A DNA stretch of 64,000 bases. It comes from Epilithonimonas caeni DSM 17710 (GTDB lineage Bacteria > Bacteroidota > Bacteroidia > Flavobacteriales > Weeksellaceae). This document shows, piece by piece, positions 7,064 through 16,233 of this stretch. Location: positions 334,543 through 398,542 of the forward strand of contig NZ_KE384527.1 of the NCBI RefSeq assembly GCF_000426465.1. The letters run 5' to 3'. The notes beneath the pieces are model-generated. The model ran no database searches, had not been told where the DNA came from, and saw only the letters and a list, made by a program, of their open reading frames with translations. The stretch's first letter is position 1, and each line of letters opens with the position of its first letter. The position numbers were made by a program, and so were the translations under genes.

Positions 7064-7609
7064 ATGAGAAAAATCTCAATATTATTAGGGATCATCACAT
7101 TGACAAGCTTTAATTCCTGTGCAGAACGAGTGATTGTTAACAGAGAAGTGGAATCGAAAAACGACGGCAAAATACTGCTTGGAACACAAACGCTTGACCA
7201 GTTCCGCAAAGAGCCTTTCAAAACTTGGTTCGATGAAGAGTACAACCGTTATCAAGTTGACCAGACAAGTCTTTCTCAGCTGAAAAAGGAAAAACTGAAT
7301 TCCTACAATCTGGTTGTTTTCGTCGGAAGCTGGTGTGAGGACAGTCACAGAGAATTTCCAAGACTGATCAAGATCCTGGAAACCTTGAAATACAATACCG
7401 CCAAAATGCAGATCATTGCCGTCAACAGAAAAAAGGAATCACCATCCGGAGAAGAAGGACTTTATAATATCACCAGAGTTCCGACAATCATCGTAAAAAA
7501 GTACGGAAAAGAAATTGGAAGAATCACAGAAATGCCGGAAACCGGATATTTGGAAAGGGATTTGCTTAACATTCTGAAAAAAGATAATAATTCAGGTTTG
7601 TTTAAATAA
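7064..7609 (+). CDS. Thioredoxin-like lipoprotein with a CxxS active site
   Basis: A 181-residue predicted lipoprotein (lipobox TSFNSC, C19) with a thioredoxin fold. The active-site loop reads GSWCEDSHREFP, giving C91-E-D-S94, so the second cysteine of the usual CxxC is a serine. The cis-proline of the fold is P140 (RVPTIIV). Loss of the resolving Cys means it is unlikely to be a disulfide reductase of the normal kind; monothiol, isomerase-like or thiol-protecting roles fit better. The family is widespread in flavobacteria next to unrelated genes. It lies on the cell envelope, probably facing the periplasm. Confidence 0.8.
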   Translation: MRKISILLGIITLTSFNSCAERVIVNREVESKNDGKILLGTQTLDQFRKEPFKTWFDEEYNRYQVDQTSLSQLKKEKLNSYNLVVFVGSWCEDSHREFPRLIKILETLKYNTAKMQIIAVNRKKESPSGEEGLYNITRVPTIIVKKYGKEIGRITEMPETGYLERDLLNILKKDNNSGLFK

Positions 7610-7619
7610 TTTAAATAGT

Positions 7620-7682
7620 CTTCGAGAGCCTCAGACTGACAAAGCCTTTAGTATTAGAGTTGTCACACTGAGCTTATCGAAG
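7620..7682. repeat. Dispersed inverted repeat, copy 3
   Basis: Arms CTTCGAGAGCCTCAGACTGACA and TGTCACACTGAGCTTATCGAAG are imperfect inverted copies with a longer loop than in copies 1 and 2. It lies between the thioredoxin-like and DUF4230 genes and may end the first transcript. Confidence 0.65.
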
Positions 7683-7724
7683 TGTTTTTTAATAAATTAA
7701 ACATTGCTGACAAATTCTAAATCA

Positions 7725-8336
7725 ATGAATAGATACACAGGCATACTTTCGTTCATTTTCGGGATCATCTTAACGGTTTTCGTTTTCCTGTCGTGGAGAA
7801 GCTGCAACAAAAAAGATGAAGCAGCTCTCGTGAATCAGGATTATTATCTGATTACGAATCAAATCCAGAAAATGAACAAAATGGTGGTCTTGGAACAGGA
7901 TTTTTCCAGCTTTCAAACGCACAAAAGTTCTGCAGCAAGCATTGCCGGATTTGATATTCTGCCAAGAGAGATGGTACTTTATACGACAGCAAAAACTCAG
8001 GTTTCTTATGATTTGAAAAGAATGAAAATCGATGTGGACACCATTAACAAAAAAGTTATCATTAATGAATTGCCTCAGCCGGAAATCAAGATCTTCCCGG
8101 ATGTGAAGATTCATTTCATGGATGATTATGCGATCAACAGATTCAGCCAGAAAGACATCAACGGCATTATGGAATCTGCAAAGAAAAATATGGCGAAAAG
8201 TGTGAATCAGGAAAATCTGAAACAGCAGAGTAAAAAACAATTGAAAGAAAATCTTAACGAAATTTTTGTTTTGGCAAAAGCCTTGCATTATTCTATAGAA
8301 GATAAAACGAATACGTTCCCTTCCACCGAACTATAA
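7725..8336 (+). CDS. DUF4230-family membrane-anchored protein
   Basis: A 203-residue protein with one N-terminal membrane helix (residues 5-23, ILSFIFGIILTVFVFLSW) and a soluble domain resembling DUF4230: an early LVVLEQDFSSF-like strand, then YTTAKTQVSYDLKRMKIDVD and IIINELPQPEIKIFPDVK, then a helical C-terminus. ATG 7725 is preferred because the codon at 7704 is TTG and lengthens the cytoplasmic tail without reason. Function unknown; the exported beta-rich domain suggests an envelope role. A small hydrophilic gene follows after 12 bases. Confidence 0.75.
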   Translation: MNRYTGILSFIFGIILTVFVFLSWRSCNKKDEAALVNQDYYLITNQIQKMNKMVVLEQDFSSFQTHKSSAASIAGFDILPREMVLYTTAKTQVSYDLKRMKIDVDTINKKVIINELPQPEIKIFPDVKIHFMDDYAINRFSQKDINGIMESAKKNMAKSVNQENLKQQSKKQLKENLNEIFVLAKALHYSIEDKTNTFPSTEL

Positions 8337-8348
8337 AAAATTACCGTT

Positions 8349-8528
8349 ATGAATCCTGATAAAAAGACCGAAAACAGCAACAGTTCTGAAAATAAAAAGC
8401 AGACCGAAGATTTTAAAAATATTCCTGCTGCCTCTGACAAGAAAAACCCACCTGACATTGACAAACAGGATATCGACAAAGGTTCGAAAGTGAACAAAGA
8501 CGGAAAAACAGACAATACAGAAAAATAA
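8349..8528 (+). CDS. Small hydrophilic protein, 59 residues
   Basis: A 59-codon frame starting at ATG 8349, 12 bases after the DUF4230 gene and followed by a good terminator (8551-8579). The peptide is almost wholly Lys, Asp, Glu, Asn, Ser and Pro (KKNPPDIDKQDIDKG in the middle), with no hydrophobic core, so it is probably disordered. The position inside a terminated transcript argues that it is real. No family recognised. Confidence 0.5.
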   Translation: MNPDKKTENSNSSENKKQTEDFKNIPAASDKKNPPDIDKQDIDKGSKVNKDGKTDNTEK

Positions 8529-8550
8529 TTTCTTTCTTAAAAAATTCATC

Positions 8551-8579
8551 AATCCTTTCAAGATTTGAAAGGATTTTTT
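8551..8579 (+). terminator. Rho-independent terminator
   Basis: AATCCTTTC pairs with GAAAGGATT across a short loop, followed by a T run. It ends the DUF4230 and small-protein transcript. Confidence 0.8.
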
Positions 8580-8751
8580 ATTAAAATCCATTCTAAAAAT
8601 AAACAATCGTTTAATTCTAAAGCAAGAAAAAATTAATCAAATTTAGGTTTGTTTAATAAATTAATGTATATTTAATACTGAAAATCAAACGTTAATGAAT
8701 TTGGTTTCGCTGTGTTCTTTAAATTCCGTTTCACTTAAAAACATTACAGCT

Positions 8752-9255
8752 ATGTCTTATATTGTAGTAGGGCTTTTCCCGAATCAGATGGAAGCTGATA
8801 AAGTCCTTTTAAAATTGGAAAACGCAGGTTACAATGACTACATTCTTTCTCATTCGGATGAGGAGATCTCGCAAAATGCAGCCATTGAGAAGAAAAATGG
8901 GTTTTGGAATTGGTTATTTGATGATAATCATCTCGATATTGCCCGTTTCGAATACGCAAGTATCGACCACAACACAATCACCGTACATCTGAAAACAGAA
9001 CAGGATGCACACATCGTGAAAGATATCCTGGACAACAATGGCGCAGTGAATGTTGAAGAAAAAACTAGAGAATATATGTTTGAGAATCATTCTGAGAAAC
9101 TTCAAACCTATTCTAATTCTGAAAGTATTAATGCCAAAATCGTTGCAAAAGCAAAAAACAATCTATTCTTTACAAACAACAGAAAACCCCATCATCATCA
9201 CGAAAAAAGAACTTCTGATGAAATCGATGGGTTAGTATTTACAAAATTCAAGTAA
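8752..9255 (+). CDS. Possible stress protein, tandem paralogue 1
   Basis: A 167-residue soluble protein. The N-terminus (MSYIVVGLFPN then KVLLKLENAGY) resembles the start of YflT/GSP17M-type stress proteins, in which a short beta-alpha unit senses or binds an unknown ligand; this likeness is weak. It shares FEYASID-NTITV, DILDNNGAVNVEEKTREY and AKAKNNLFFTNNRK with the gene at 9603. An ATG at 8695 would add 19 residues, but the shared sequence begins at 8752. The C-terminus holds a HHHHEKR run that the paralogue lacks. Confidence 0.6.
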   Translation: MSYIVVGLFPNQMEADKVLLKLENAGYNDYILSHSDEEISQNAAIEKKNGFWNWLFDDNHLDIARFEYASIDHNTITVHLKTEQDAHIVKDILDNNGAVNVEEKTREYMFENHSEKLQTYSNSESINAKIVAKAKNNLFFTNNRKPHHHHEKRTSDEIDGLVFTKFK

Positions 9256-9283
9256 AATGATTGGGGTAGCTTTATCTCCCACT

Positions 9284-9510
9284 TTGTCACTCTGAGGCTC
9301 TAGAAGAGTCCGTTCAGGCCGGGCTGCACAATTCGTGCGTTTTCAAATCTTTACAAACTCAAACGAAAACCTTTCTTAAACAACTGAAAGGTTTTTTTGT
9401 TGGGAAAATGTCTATTCTGCGAAGCGCGCCCCGGCCTGAGTGGAGCTCTTTTTCTTTTTTGTAAAAAAAGAAAAAAGCGGGAACGGAGGACGGATAAAGG
9501 CGCCCAAATA
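9284..9510. repeat. Composite repeat block between the tandem paralogues
   Basis: This fills the 347-base gap between the two paralogues. It holds, in order: a half-copy of the dispersed inverted repeat (9284-9306); TCAGGCCGGG at 9314-9323, which is the exact inverse of CCCGGCCTGA at 9430-9439; a terminator between those arms (9366-9398); and a long A/T hairpin (about 9444-9476, CTTTTTCTTTTTT against AAAAAAAGAAAAAAG). It ends GGCGCCCAAA, like the AGCTGCCCAAAA ends of the repeats at 28136 and 34327. No reading frame of note. Confidence 0.6.
9366..9398 (+). terminator. Rho-independent terminator after paralogue 1
   Basis: AAAACCTTTC pairs with GAAAGGTTTT around a 10-base loop, followed by T residues. 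Confidence 0.8.
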
Positions 9511-9602
9511 TTAAAATAAAGTTAAAATTTATTGATATCCTGACTGTGACATCATTTTTGTTTAGAAAAAGACAAATATGTTTAATACCAAAAAATATTA
9601 TT

Positions 9603-10100
9603 ATGTCTTACACTATTATCGGGATTTTCCCAAACGAAACAGAAAGCAGAGATGTGATCACAAAACTGGAAAACGCCGGTCTTTATGAATATACGATTTC
9701 AAAGTCCGAAGTTGAAGCGCTTGAAAATATTGATACAGACAGAAAAGCTAATTTTTTTGATTGGTTGTTTGACAATGATGTTGTTGAAAAGGACCGCTAC
9801 GAATATGCAAGCATCGACAGCAATACGATTACAGTTTATGCAGAAACTGAAGAGGATGCCAATGCCGCAAAAGCCATCTTAGACGAAAATGGAGCGATAG
9901 ATGTGGAAGAAAAAACAAGAGATTATTTGGCCAATAGATATCCGGACCGACATAAAGAATATCCAATTCCAGAATCAACAAGGGCAAGGATTATTGCAAA
10001 AGCTAAAAATGATCTGTATTTTACGGATAATAGAAAAGCGACAACCACCATCCAAGAAGGAATGATAGATGAGATGGATTCTATGGGAAATAAAGATTAG
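9603..10100 (+). CDS. Possible stress protein, tandem paralogue 2
   Basis: A 165-residue acidic soluble protein clearly paralogous to the one starting at 8752: both begin MSY-(I/T)(V/I)-G-(L/I)-FPN, carry KLENAG, (F/R)YEYASID-NTITV and VEEKTR-Y, and end near AKAKN(D/N)L(Y/F)FT(D/N)NRK. ATG 9603 is used since the in-frame codon at 9546 is GTG and the likeness starts at MSY. The C-terminal tail differs from paralogue 1. Likeness to YflT/GSP17M stress proteins is weak. It has its own terminator, so the two copies are separate transcripts. Confidence 0.6.
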   Translation: MSYTIIGIFPNETESRDVITKLENAGLYEYTISKSEVEALENIDTDRKANFFDWLFDNDVVEKDRYEYASIDSNTITVYAETEEDANAAKAILDENGAIDVEEKTRDYLANRYPDRHKEYPIPESTRARIIAKAKNDLYFTDNRKATTTIQEGMIDEMDSMGNKD

Positions 10101-10119
10101 TTTTAAAATTTAATCTTAT

Positions 10120-10150
10120 AAAAAGAGCCGAATTTCTTCGGCTCTTTTTT
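10120..10150. terminator. Bidirectional terminator
   Basis: AAAAGAGCCGAA pairs with TTCGGCTCTTTT around four bases, with T runs on both strands. It lies between the plus-strand paralogue and the 3' end of the leu operon. Confidence 0.9.
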
Positions 10151-10167
10151 GGCTTCATATCAATATT

Positions 10168-11289
10168 TTATACAATTGTGGATTTTCCCAATTGGATATT
10201 TTCGTAATTGTAGTAAGATTTTTCTGAGAAATGAATATAATCCGCAATGAAATCTCCCACTTCTGATGTTGCGTAATTCTGCTCAGCGTTCAGATCTACT
10301 GTTACAAATTTGCTTTCGATAGCGTGTTCCACACTTTGACGAAGTTTTTCTGCTGCTTGATTTAAATTTAAATAATCTAATAACATCGCAGCACTCAGAA
10401 TCGATGCGACCGGATTTGCAATTCCTTTTCCCTTAGCCTGAGGATAAGAACCATGTATTGGTTCGAAAAGTCCATTATCCTTACCAATAGAAGCTGACGG
10501 TAATAATCCGATTGAACCGCCAATAACGCTAGCTTCATCCGAGATAATATCACCGAACATATTCTCTGTCAAGATTACATCAAACTGTTTTGGATCAAGA
10601 ATCATCTGCATCGCCGCATTATCCACAAACATAAAGTCTAAGGTAACGTCCGGATATTCCAAAGCGATTTCTTTCACAATCTTTCTCCAAAGTCTGGATG
10701 TATCAAGAACGTTGGCTTTGTCAATCAATGTCAGTTTTTTCTTTCTTTTCTGAGCATCCTGAAACGCCAAATGTGTAATCCCGCTTATCTCTTCTTTAGA
10801 ATATTTGCAAAGATCGTAGGCATATTCTCCATTTTCATCAGTAAATTTTTCCCCGAAGTAAATTCCGCTAATCAGCTCACGATAAATCTGAATATCCGTT
10901 CCATCAATGATTTCTTTTTTCAAAGGGCTTTTTTTGATCAAAGAAGCGTAGGTTTTGATTGGTCTGATGTTGGCAAATAATCCCAGTTCTTTTCTAAGTT
11001 TGAGCAAACCTTGCTCGGGACGAACTTTTGCATCGGGATTATTATCAAATGCTGGGTCGCCAATGGCCCCGAACAAAACGGCATCAGAATTTTTACATAA
11101 TTCCAAAGTCTCATCCGGCAAAGGATTTCCGGTCTGATATATCGCCTCTGCTCCCATCACACCGTAATTAAATTCGAAATTATATTGAAAAACCTCTCCT
11201 ATTACCTTCAGTATCTTTACGCTTTCATTGGTAACTTCCGGGCCGATTCCATCCCCCGGTAAAACGGCTATTTTATAATTATTGCTCAT
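10168..11289 (-). CDS. leuB: 3-isopropylmalate dehydrogenase
   Basis: NAD-dependent oxidative decarboxylation of 3-isopropylmalate, the third step of leucine synthesis. 373 residues from ATG 11289 ([18 protein letters not shown]), the usual length. The family motifs are clear: GDGIGPEV at the N-terminus, the substrate region [30 protein letters not shown] with the metal-binding aspartates, and [19 protein letters not shown] for NAD binding. A longer start at 11313 would add eight basic residues not usual for LeuB. The start overlaps the leuD stop by 11 bases, so the two are coupled. Last gene of leuACDB. Confidence 0.96.
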   Translation of the reverse strand: MSNNYKIAVLPGDGIGPEVTNESVKILKVIGEVFQYNFEFNYGVMGAEAIYQTGNPLPDETLELCKNSDAVLFGAIGDPAFDNNPDAKVRPEQGLLKLRKELGLFANIRPIKTYASLIKKSPLKKEIIDGTDIQIYRELISGIYFGEKFTDENGEYAYDLCKYSKEEISGITHLAFQDAQKRKKKLTLIDKANVLDTSRLWRKIVKEIALEYPDVTLDFMFVDNAAMQMILDPKQFDVILTENMFGDIISDEASVIGGSIGLLPSASIGKDNGLFEPIHGSYPQAKGKGIANPVASILSAAMLLDYLNLNQAAEKLRQSVEHAIESKFVTVDLNAEQNYATSEVGDFIADYIHFSEKSYYNYENIQLGKSTIV

Positions 11290-11878
11290 ATACTTTCTGT
11301 GCTTTTTGTTCAAATGCTTTTATGGCGTCTTTTTTACTTGTTAAAAAATCGATATCATCGTAGCCATTCATCAGGCATATTTTTTTGTAGGAATCCAACT
11401 CGAAACTTTCTGTTTTTTCATTGAAAGAAATCGTCTGTTTCTCAACATCTACAGTAATTTCAGTGGATGGATTTCCAGTAATGGTTTCTATCAGATCTTT
11501 AAGATATCCCTCAGAAACCTTCACCGGAAGAAGTCCGTTGTTAAGTGCATTTCCTTTAAAAATATCCGCAAAATAACTTGACACTACAACCTTGAATCCG
11601 TAGTCTGTCAACGCCCAGGCTGCGTGTTCCCGGCTGCTTCCGCATCCAAAGTTATTTCCGGCAACGAGAATTTCGCCAGAATATTTGGAATTATTCAGAA
11701 CAAAATCAGCATTGGGTTCATTAGTATGAACATTATATCGCCAGTCTCTGAAAAGGTTTTCCCCAAATCCTTCTTTGCTGATACTTTTCAGGAAACGAGC
11801 AGGAATTATCTGGTCTGTATCTATATTTTCACTCGGCAATGGAACAGCCTGAGAATTGATTAAAACTAATTTTTGCAT
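11279..11878 (-). CDS. leuD: 3-isopropylmalate dehydratase, small subunit
   Basis: Forms isopropylmalate isomerase with LeuC, interconverting 2- and 3-isopropylmalate. 199 residues, as in other LeuD proteins. [13 protein letters not shown] and the swivelling-domain motif [16 protein letters not shown] are present. It lies 69 bases after leuC and overlaps leuB. Confidence 0.95.
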   Translation of the reverse strand: MQKLVLINSQAVPLPSENIDTDQIIPARFLKSISKEGFGENLFRDWRYNVHTNEPNADFVLNNSKYSGEILVAGNNFGCGSSREHAAWALTDYGFKVVVSSYFADIFKGNALNNGLLPVKVSEGYLKDLIETITGNPSTEITVDVEKQTISFNEKTESFELDSYKKICLMNGYDDIDFLTSKKDAIKAFEQKAQKVYEQ

Positions 11879-11947
11879 ACTTATAATTCAGTGTTCAAAA
11901 TTTAAAATTCAATGTTTTTAAATTCCAGTGTATAATTAATTCAAATT

Positions 11948-13321
11948 TTAAAAAGCCGGGATTCTTCCTTCCACAGCAACTTTCGCAGCAGTTAAAGGAC
12001 TTGCCAAAAGTGTTCTCGCACCTTGACCTTGACGACCTTCGAAGTTTCTGTTGGAAGTAGAAACACAATATTCGCCTTCCGGGATTTTGTCTTCATTCAT
12101 TGCCAGACACGCTGAACATCCTGGCTGACGGATTTGAAAACCAGCATCATTAAATACTTTGTCCAATCCTTCGTCATAGATTTGCCTGGCCACTTGCTGT
12201 GAACCCGGAACCAGCCAGGCCACAATATTTTCAGCCTTTTGTTTTCCTTTCATATAAGCTGCAGCGGAACGGAAATCTTCAATTCTCGCATTGGTACAGC
12301 TTCCGATAAAAACATAATTTACTTTGATATCCGATGTCGATTGTCCGGCATTCAGCCCCATATATTTTAATGCCTTTTCCTCAGATTCATTTTGAGCGGC
12401 CGGAATTTTGGAATCAATGGAAATTCCCATTCCAGGATTGGTTCCGTAGGTAATCATCGGTTTGATATCTTCCGCAGCGAATTCAAATTCTTTATCAAAA
12501 ATTGCTTCAGAATCCGATTTTAAAGTTTTCCAATATTCAACTTTTTCTGTCCACTCCTCACCTTTTGGTGCAAATGTTCTGTCTTTGATATAATCGAAAG
12601 TCGTTTCGTCCGGTGCGATCATTCCGCCTCTCGCTCCCATTTCGATGCTCATATTACAAACCGTCATTCTTCCTTCCATAGACATTTCTTCAAAAACATT
12701 TCCTGCGTATTCACAGAAATATCCTGTTCCGGCATCCGTTCCGATTTTTGAAATAATATAAAGAATCACATCTTTTGCCTGAACATCTTTATTCAATTTT
12801 CCATTCACCGAAACCCGCATCGATTTCGGTTTGTTCATTAACAGACATTGACTCGCAAAAACCTGCGCCACCTGGCTTGTTCCAATTCCGAAGGCAATTG
12901 CTCCGAATGCGCCGTGTGTGGAAGTATGGCTATCGCCGCAAACAATACTCATTCCTGGTTGCGTAATTCCCAACTCTGGTGCGATGATGTGAACAATTCC
13001 TTGATACTGATGCCCAAGTCCATACAATTCGATGTTGTTCTTTTTACAATTTTCGGTCAGTTGTTGAACCTGCGTTCTTGATAACTCATCTCTGATTGGC
13101 AATTCCTGTCCAAGTGTCGGAACATTGTGGTCTGCTGTTGCCACAATCTGGTTTGGCCGAAAAACTTCCAGACCTCTCGCTTCCAGTTCTGCAAAAGCCT
13201 GCGGACTGGTCACTTCGTGAATCAGATGTTTATCGATATAAATCACCTGAGGTCCATCCGGAACGGTTTCTACAACGTGTGCATCCCAAACTTTATCAAA
13301 TAATGTTTTGTTTTGGCTCAT
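11948..13321 (-). CDS. leuC: 3-isopropylmalate dehydratase, large subunit
   Basis: Aconitase-family catalytic subunit carrying a [4Fe-4S] cluster. 457 residues. The cluster cysteines are recognisable in [15 protein letters not shown] and in the pair GCSAC ([13 protein letters not shown]). Substrate and cluster region motifs [14 protein letters not shown] and [20 protein letters not shown] are intact. It starts 8 bases after the leuA stop. Partner of leuD, next in the operon. Confidence 0.96.
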   Translation of the reverse strand: MSQNKTLFDKVWDAHVVETVPDGPQVIYIDKHLIHEVTSPQAFAELEARGLEVFRPNQIVATADHNVPTLGQELPIRDELSRTQVQQLTENCKKNNIELYGLGHQYQGIVHIIAPELGITQPGMSIVCGDSHTSTHGAFGAIAFGIGTSQVAQVFASQCLLMNKPKSMRVSVNGKLNKDVQAKDVILYIISKIGTDAGTGYFCEYAGNVFEEMSMEGRMTVCNMSIEMGARGGMIAPDETTFDYIKDRTFAPKGEEWTEKVEYWKTLKSDSEAIFDKEFEFAAEDIKPMITYGTNPGMGISIDSKIPAAQNESEEKALKYMGLNAGQSTSDIKVNYVFIGSCTNARIEDFRSAAAYMKGKQKAENIVAWLVPGSQQVARQIYDEGLDKVFNDAGFQIRQPGCSACLAMNEDKIPEGEYCVSTSNRNFEGRQGQGARTLLASPLTAAKVAVEGRIPAF

Positions 13322-13329
13322 TTTATTTT

Positions 13330-14493
13330 CTATCCGATTTTTTGATTAAATGATTTCATCATATAGCTTAAATCATCATTATTAACTTCTTTTTTGGTAT
13401 CGGCAATTTTCAAAAACTCCTGATACAGAAAATCCAATTCGACTTTTGTCACATCAAAACCAATATTTTTGAAACGATAAGCCAGAGCAGAGCGTCCGCT
13501 TCGGGCAGTCAAAACAATTGATGACTCGTTGATTCCAACTTCTCTTGGGTCGATGATTTCGTAAGTTTCCCTGTTTTTGATGACACCGTCCTGATGAATC
13601 CCTGAACTATGCGCAAATGCATTAGCACCAACAATGGCCTTGTTTGGCTGAACCGGCATTCCCATCAGGTCAGAAACCAAATAACTCATTTCATTGAGCA
13701 TCTTAGAATTGACATCGGTGAAGAAATTAAGATTTGGATGTTGTTTGATAATCATCACAACCTCTTCCAAAGCCGTGTTTCCGGCGCGTTCCCCAAGCCC
13801 GTTGATGGTGCATTCGATTTGTCTGGCGCCGTTGATAATCCCAGAAATCGAATTGGCAGTCGCCATCCCCAAATCGTTGTGGCAATGGCAGGACAAAATT
13901 GCTTTGTCGATATCTTTTACGTTATCTTTCAGGTATTTAATCTTTCTTCCATATTCTTCCGGCAGGCAATAACCTGTCGTATCAGGAATGTTAAGAACCG
14001 TCGCTCCCGCTTTAATGACTTCTTCGCAAACTTTTGCAAGGAAATCATTATCGGTCCTTCCTGCATCTTCTGCATAAAACTCGACATCATCTACAAAGTT
14101 CTTCGCATATTTCACCGCCTCAACAGCGCGTTTTATAATATCTTCCCTTGTGGAATTGAATTTGAATTTAATATGAGAATCCGAAGTACCGATTCCTGTA
14201 TGGATTCTCGGTCTTTTTGCATACTTCAGAGCTTCCGCAGCAACTTCTATATCTTTCTTATTAGCTCTGGTAAGTCCGCAGACTTTGGCATTTTTTACAA
14301 TTTTTGAAATCTCCTGAACTGACTTAAAATCCCCAGGGCTGGAAATCGGAAAACCGGCTTCAATAATATCAACACCCAAAAAATCGAGTTTCTCTGCGAT
14401 AACTAATTTTTGTTCCGTATTCAGTTTACATCCCGGAACTTGTTCACCATCTCTCAGCGTCGTATCAAAAATTTCAATTTTTTCAGGATTCAT
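13330..14493 (-). CDS. leuA: 2-isopropylmalate synthase, short form
   Basis: Condenses acetyl-CoA with 2-ketoisovalerate, the first committed step of leucine synthesis. 387 residues: the TIM-barrel catalytic domain is complete ([26 protein letters not shown] with the metal-binding His-x-His, and [14 protein letters not shown]), then the linker region with [11 protein letters not shown] and [14 protein letters not shown]. The C-terminal LeuA dimer domain of ~130 residues, where leucine binds in the long enzymes, is absent. Short forms like this are usual in flavobacteria. Homocitrate or citramalate synthase would be the alternatives, but the leuCDB context settles it. First gene of the operon. 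Confidence 0.93.
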   Translation of the reverse strand: MNPEKIEIFDTTLRDGEQVPGCKLNTEQKLVIAEKLDFLGVDIIEAGFPISSPGDFKSVQEISKIVKNAKVCGLTRANKKDIEVAAEALKYAKRPRIHTGIGTSDSHIKFKFNSTREDIIKRAVEAVKYAKNFVDDVEFYAEDAGRTDNDFLAKVCEEVIKAGATVLNIPDTTGYCLPEEYGRKIKYLKDNVKDIDKAILSCHCHNDLGMATANSISGIINGARQIECTINGLGERAGNTALEEVVMIIKQHPNLNFFTDVNSKMLNEMSYLVSDLMGMPVQPNKAIVGANAFAHSSGIHQDGVIKNRETYEIIDPREVGINESSIVLTARSGRSALAYRFKNIGFDVTKVELDFLYQEFLKIADTKKEVNNDDLSYMMKSFNQKIG

Positions 14494-14521
14494 AATAGAG
14501 TTTTTATCTAATTTTGATATT

Positions 14522-14529
14522 CAAAAATA
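14522..14529 (-). promoter_or_regulatory. -7 promoter element for the leu operon
   Basis: On the minus strand TATTTTTG matches TAnnTTTG, 28 bases before the leuA ATG. No good -33 TTG at the right spacing. The short leader leaves no room for a leader peptide with attenuator, and none is visible. Confidence 0.45.
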
Positions 14530-14641
14530 AAATTTGAACATTTGTTTATAATAGATTCAATTCAAAAAATACAATATCCGATTTGCTCAAAATAATTTAT
14601 AAAAACTTAATTATCAATTATTTAAATATTCAATTTTTACA

Positions 14642-16177
14642 ATGTCAGAATTACAGAAAGATTTTTTATTTGTCCTCATAAAGTCACTTTCGACCTCGGA
14701 AAAGAGACAATTTAAGCTATATGTCAATCGTCTCGGAATCAATGTCGATGCAAAATTTCTTCTGCTTTTTTCTGAATTGGATAAAATGAAAGAATACAAC
14801 GAGGAGATCATTCTTGAAAAAAAAATATCATCGAAACAACAGCTTTCCAATCTGAAAGCGCATCTTTACAAACAGATCTTGGTAAGCCTGAGACTCAATC
14901 CAAGTCATCAGAATAACAGGATGCAACTTCGGGAACAGCTTGATTTCGCCAATATTCTTTACCAAAAAGGATTACACAAACAAGCTCTGAAAATCCTGGA
15001 CAAAGCCAAACAATCGGCTATGGAGCTGGATGAAAAAACGATTGCATCCGAAATCATAGAACTTGAAAAGGTCATTGAATCTCAATTCATTACCCGAAGT
15101 ATTGATGGGCGGGCTGATGAACTTATCCGCCAATCCAGCGAAATAAGCCAGCAGAACAGGTATGCGACCAAACTTTCTAATTTGTCCCTGAAATTATATA
15201 GCGAAATGTTGACGCACGGCTACATCAAAAACGATGAAGACCGGGAAAAAATCATCGACTTTTTTGATAAAAAATTAGCAAAAATAGACCTCCAAAAACT
15301 GAATTTCACAGAAAAACTCTGGTATTACAAAGCCCACGTCTGGAAAAACCAGCTTCTGCAGGATTATAAATACACCCTGAAATATGCTTATCAATGGGTA
15401 GAATTGTTTCACCAGAATCCGGAAATGATAAAAAGTCATCCGGTCTGGTATATCAAAGGTAATACTTACCTGTTCAAGCTTTTGTTTATCTATGGAAGTA
15501 TCAAAGGAATTGAGAAGAGTTTTGAGAAGTTCAATAATGTTGTGAAATCTGAGATTTTTGTTCATAACGAGAATTCTCAATCTTTGATTTTTCTTAATTA
15601 TTATAACACTTTGATGAATCTCTATTTCATCAAAGGAGATTTTTTCAAAGGCACAAAACTGATTCCTGAGCTGGAACTTAAGATGGAAAAATTCCGTGAT
15701 AAAGTGGATGAACATCATTTGTTGATACTTTATCTGAAAATTGCTTCGATGTATTTCGGAAGTAAAAATTATCAGAATACGATAAAATACGGTTTGAGAA
15801 TCATTAATTCCAAAGGCAACATTCAGGAGGATTTGCTTTTCCATACAAGAATTTTGATTCTTATGGCAAAATTTGAAGCCAGTTTTGATGAAGATTATGA
15901 CGACTTCGTGAAAAATACGTTGAAGTTTGCTAAAAAGATGAAAAACCCATCAGATTTACATTTCAACATTGTGAATTTTTTCAAACAAATCAGTGATAAA
16001 AATTCGGCAGAACAGATGTCCGCTTTCAAAGAATTCGAAAAGCAACTGGAAGAATCCGAAAAAAACCGATACGACAAAAGAACGCTGATGTACATCGACA
16101 TCCACGGATGGATAAAATCAAAAGTCAGAAATGTAGATGTTATTGAGATCATAAAAGAGAAAGTTAAGACCAAATAA
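14642..16177 (+). CDS. All-helical protein of unknown function, 511 residues
   Basis: I do not recognise a named family. The whole chain is predicted helical, with repeated pairs of amphipathic helices such as LDFANILYQKGLHKQALKIL and YLKIASMYFGSKNYQNTIKY, which look like TPR units (small residue at position 8, aromatic near 11, basic end). The N-terminal part (LIKSLSTSEKRQFKLYV) recurs in unnamed Bacteroidetes proteins as far as I recall. No signal peptide, membrane segment or catalytic motif, so a cytoplasmic scaffold is the best guess. It is divergent from leuA with 148 bases between, and ends 56 bases before thrS, which has its own -7 box. Confidence 0.7.
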   Translation: MSELQKDFLFVLIKSLSTSEKRQFKLYVNRLGINVDAKFLLLFSELDKMKEYNEEIILEKKISSKQQLSNLKAHLYKQILVSLRLNPSHQNNRMQLREQLDFANILYQKGLHKQALKILDKAKQSAMELDEKTIASEIIELEKVIESQFITRSIDGRADELIRQSSEISQQNRYATKLSNLSLKLYSEMLTHGYIKNDEDREKIIDFFDKKLAKIDLQKLNFTEKLWYYKAHVWKNQLLQDYKYTLKYAYQWVELFHQNPEMIKSHPVWYIKGNTYLFKLLFIYGSIKGIEKSFEKFNNVVKSEIFVHNENSQSLIFLNYYNTLMNLYFIKGDFFKGTKLIPELELKMEKFRDKVDEHHLLILYLKIASMYFGSKNYQNTIKYGLRIINSKGNIQEDLLFHTRILILMAKFEASFDEDYDDFVKNTLKFAKKMKNPSDLHFNIVNFFKQISDKNSAEQMSAFKEFEKQLEESEKNRYDKRTLMYIDIHGWIKSKVRNVDVIEIIKEKVKTK

Positions 16178-16203
16178 ATATCAATTTTCTTTAAAAAAAT
16201 CAC

Positions 16204-16211
16204 TATTTTTG
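16204..16211 (+). promoter_or_regulatory. -7 promoter element for thrS
   Basis: TATTTTTG matches TAnnTTTG and ends 22 bases before the thrS ATG at 16234. The -33 region is not clear. Confidence 0.55.
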
Positions 16212-16233
16212 CATCTTAAAAATTTCAGTCATA

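Noticed and set aside
7770-8288. 172-codon minus-strand frame opposite the DUF4230 gene
   Set aside because: Phe/His-rich shadow of a real gene.
13609-14307. 232-codon plus-strand frame opposite leuA
   Set aside because: Shadow of leuA; Ile/Phe/Arg-rich sequence without domain likeness.
14494-14641. Leader peptide, T-box or riboswitch upstream of leuA
   Set aside because: Only ~20 bases lie between the predicted transcription start and the ATG, and no fold or Leu-rich short frame is seen.
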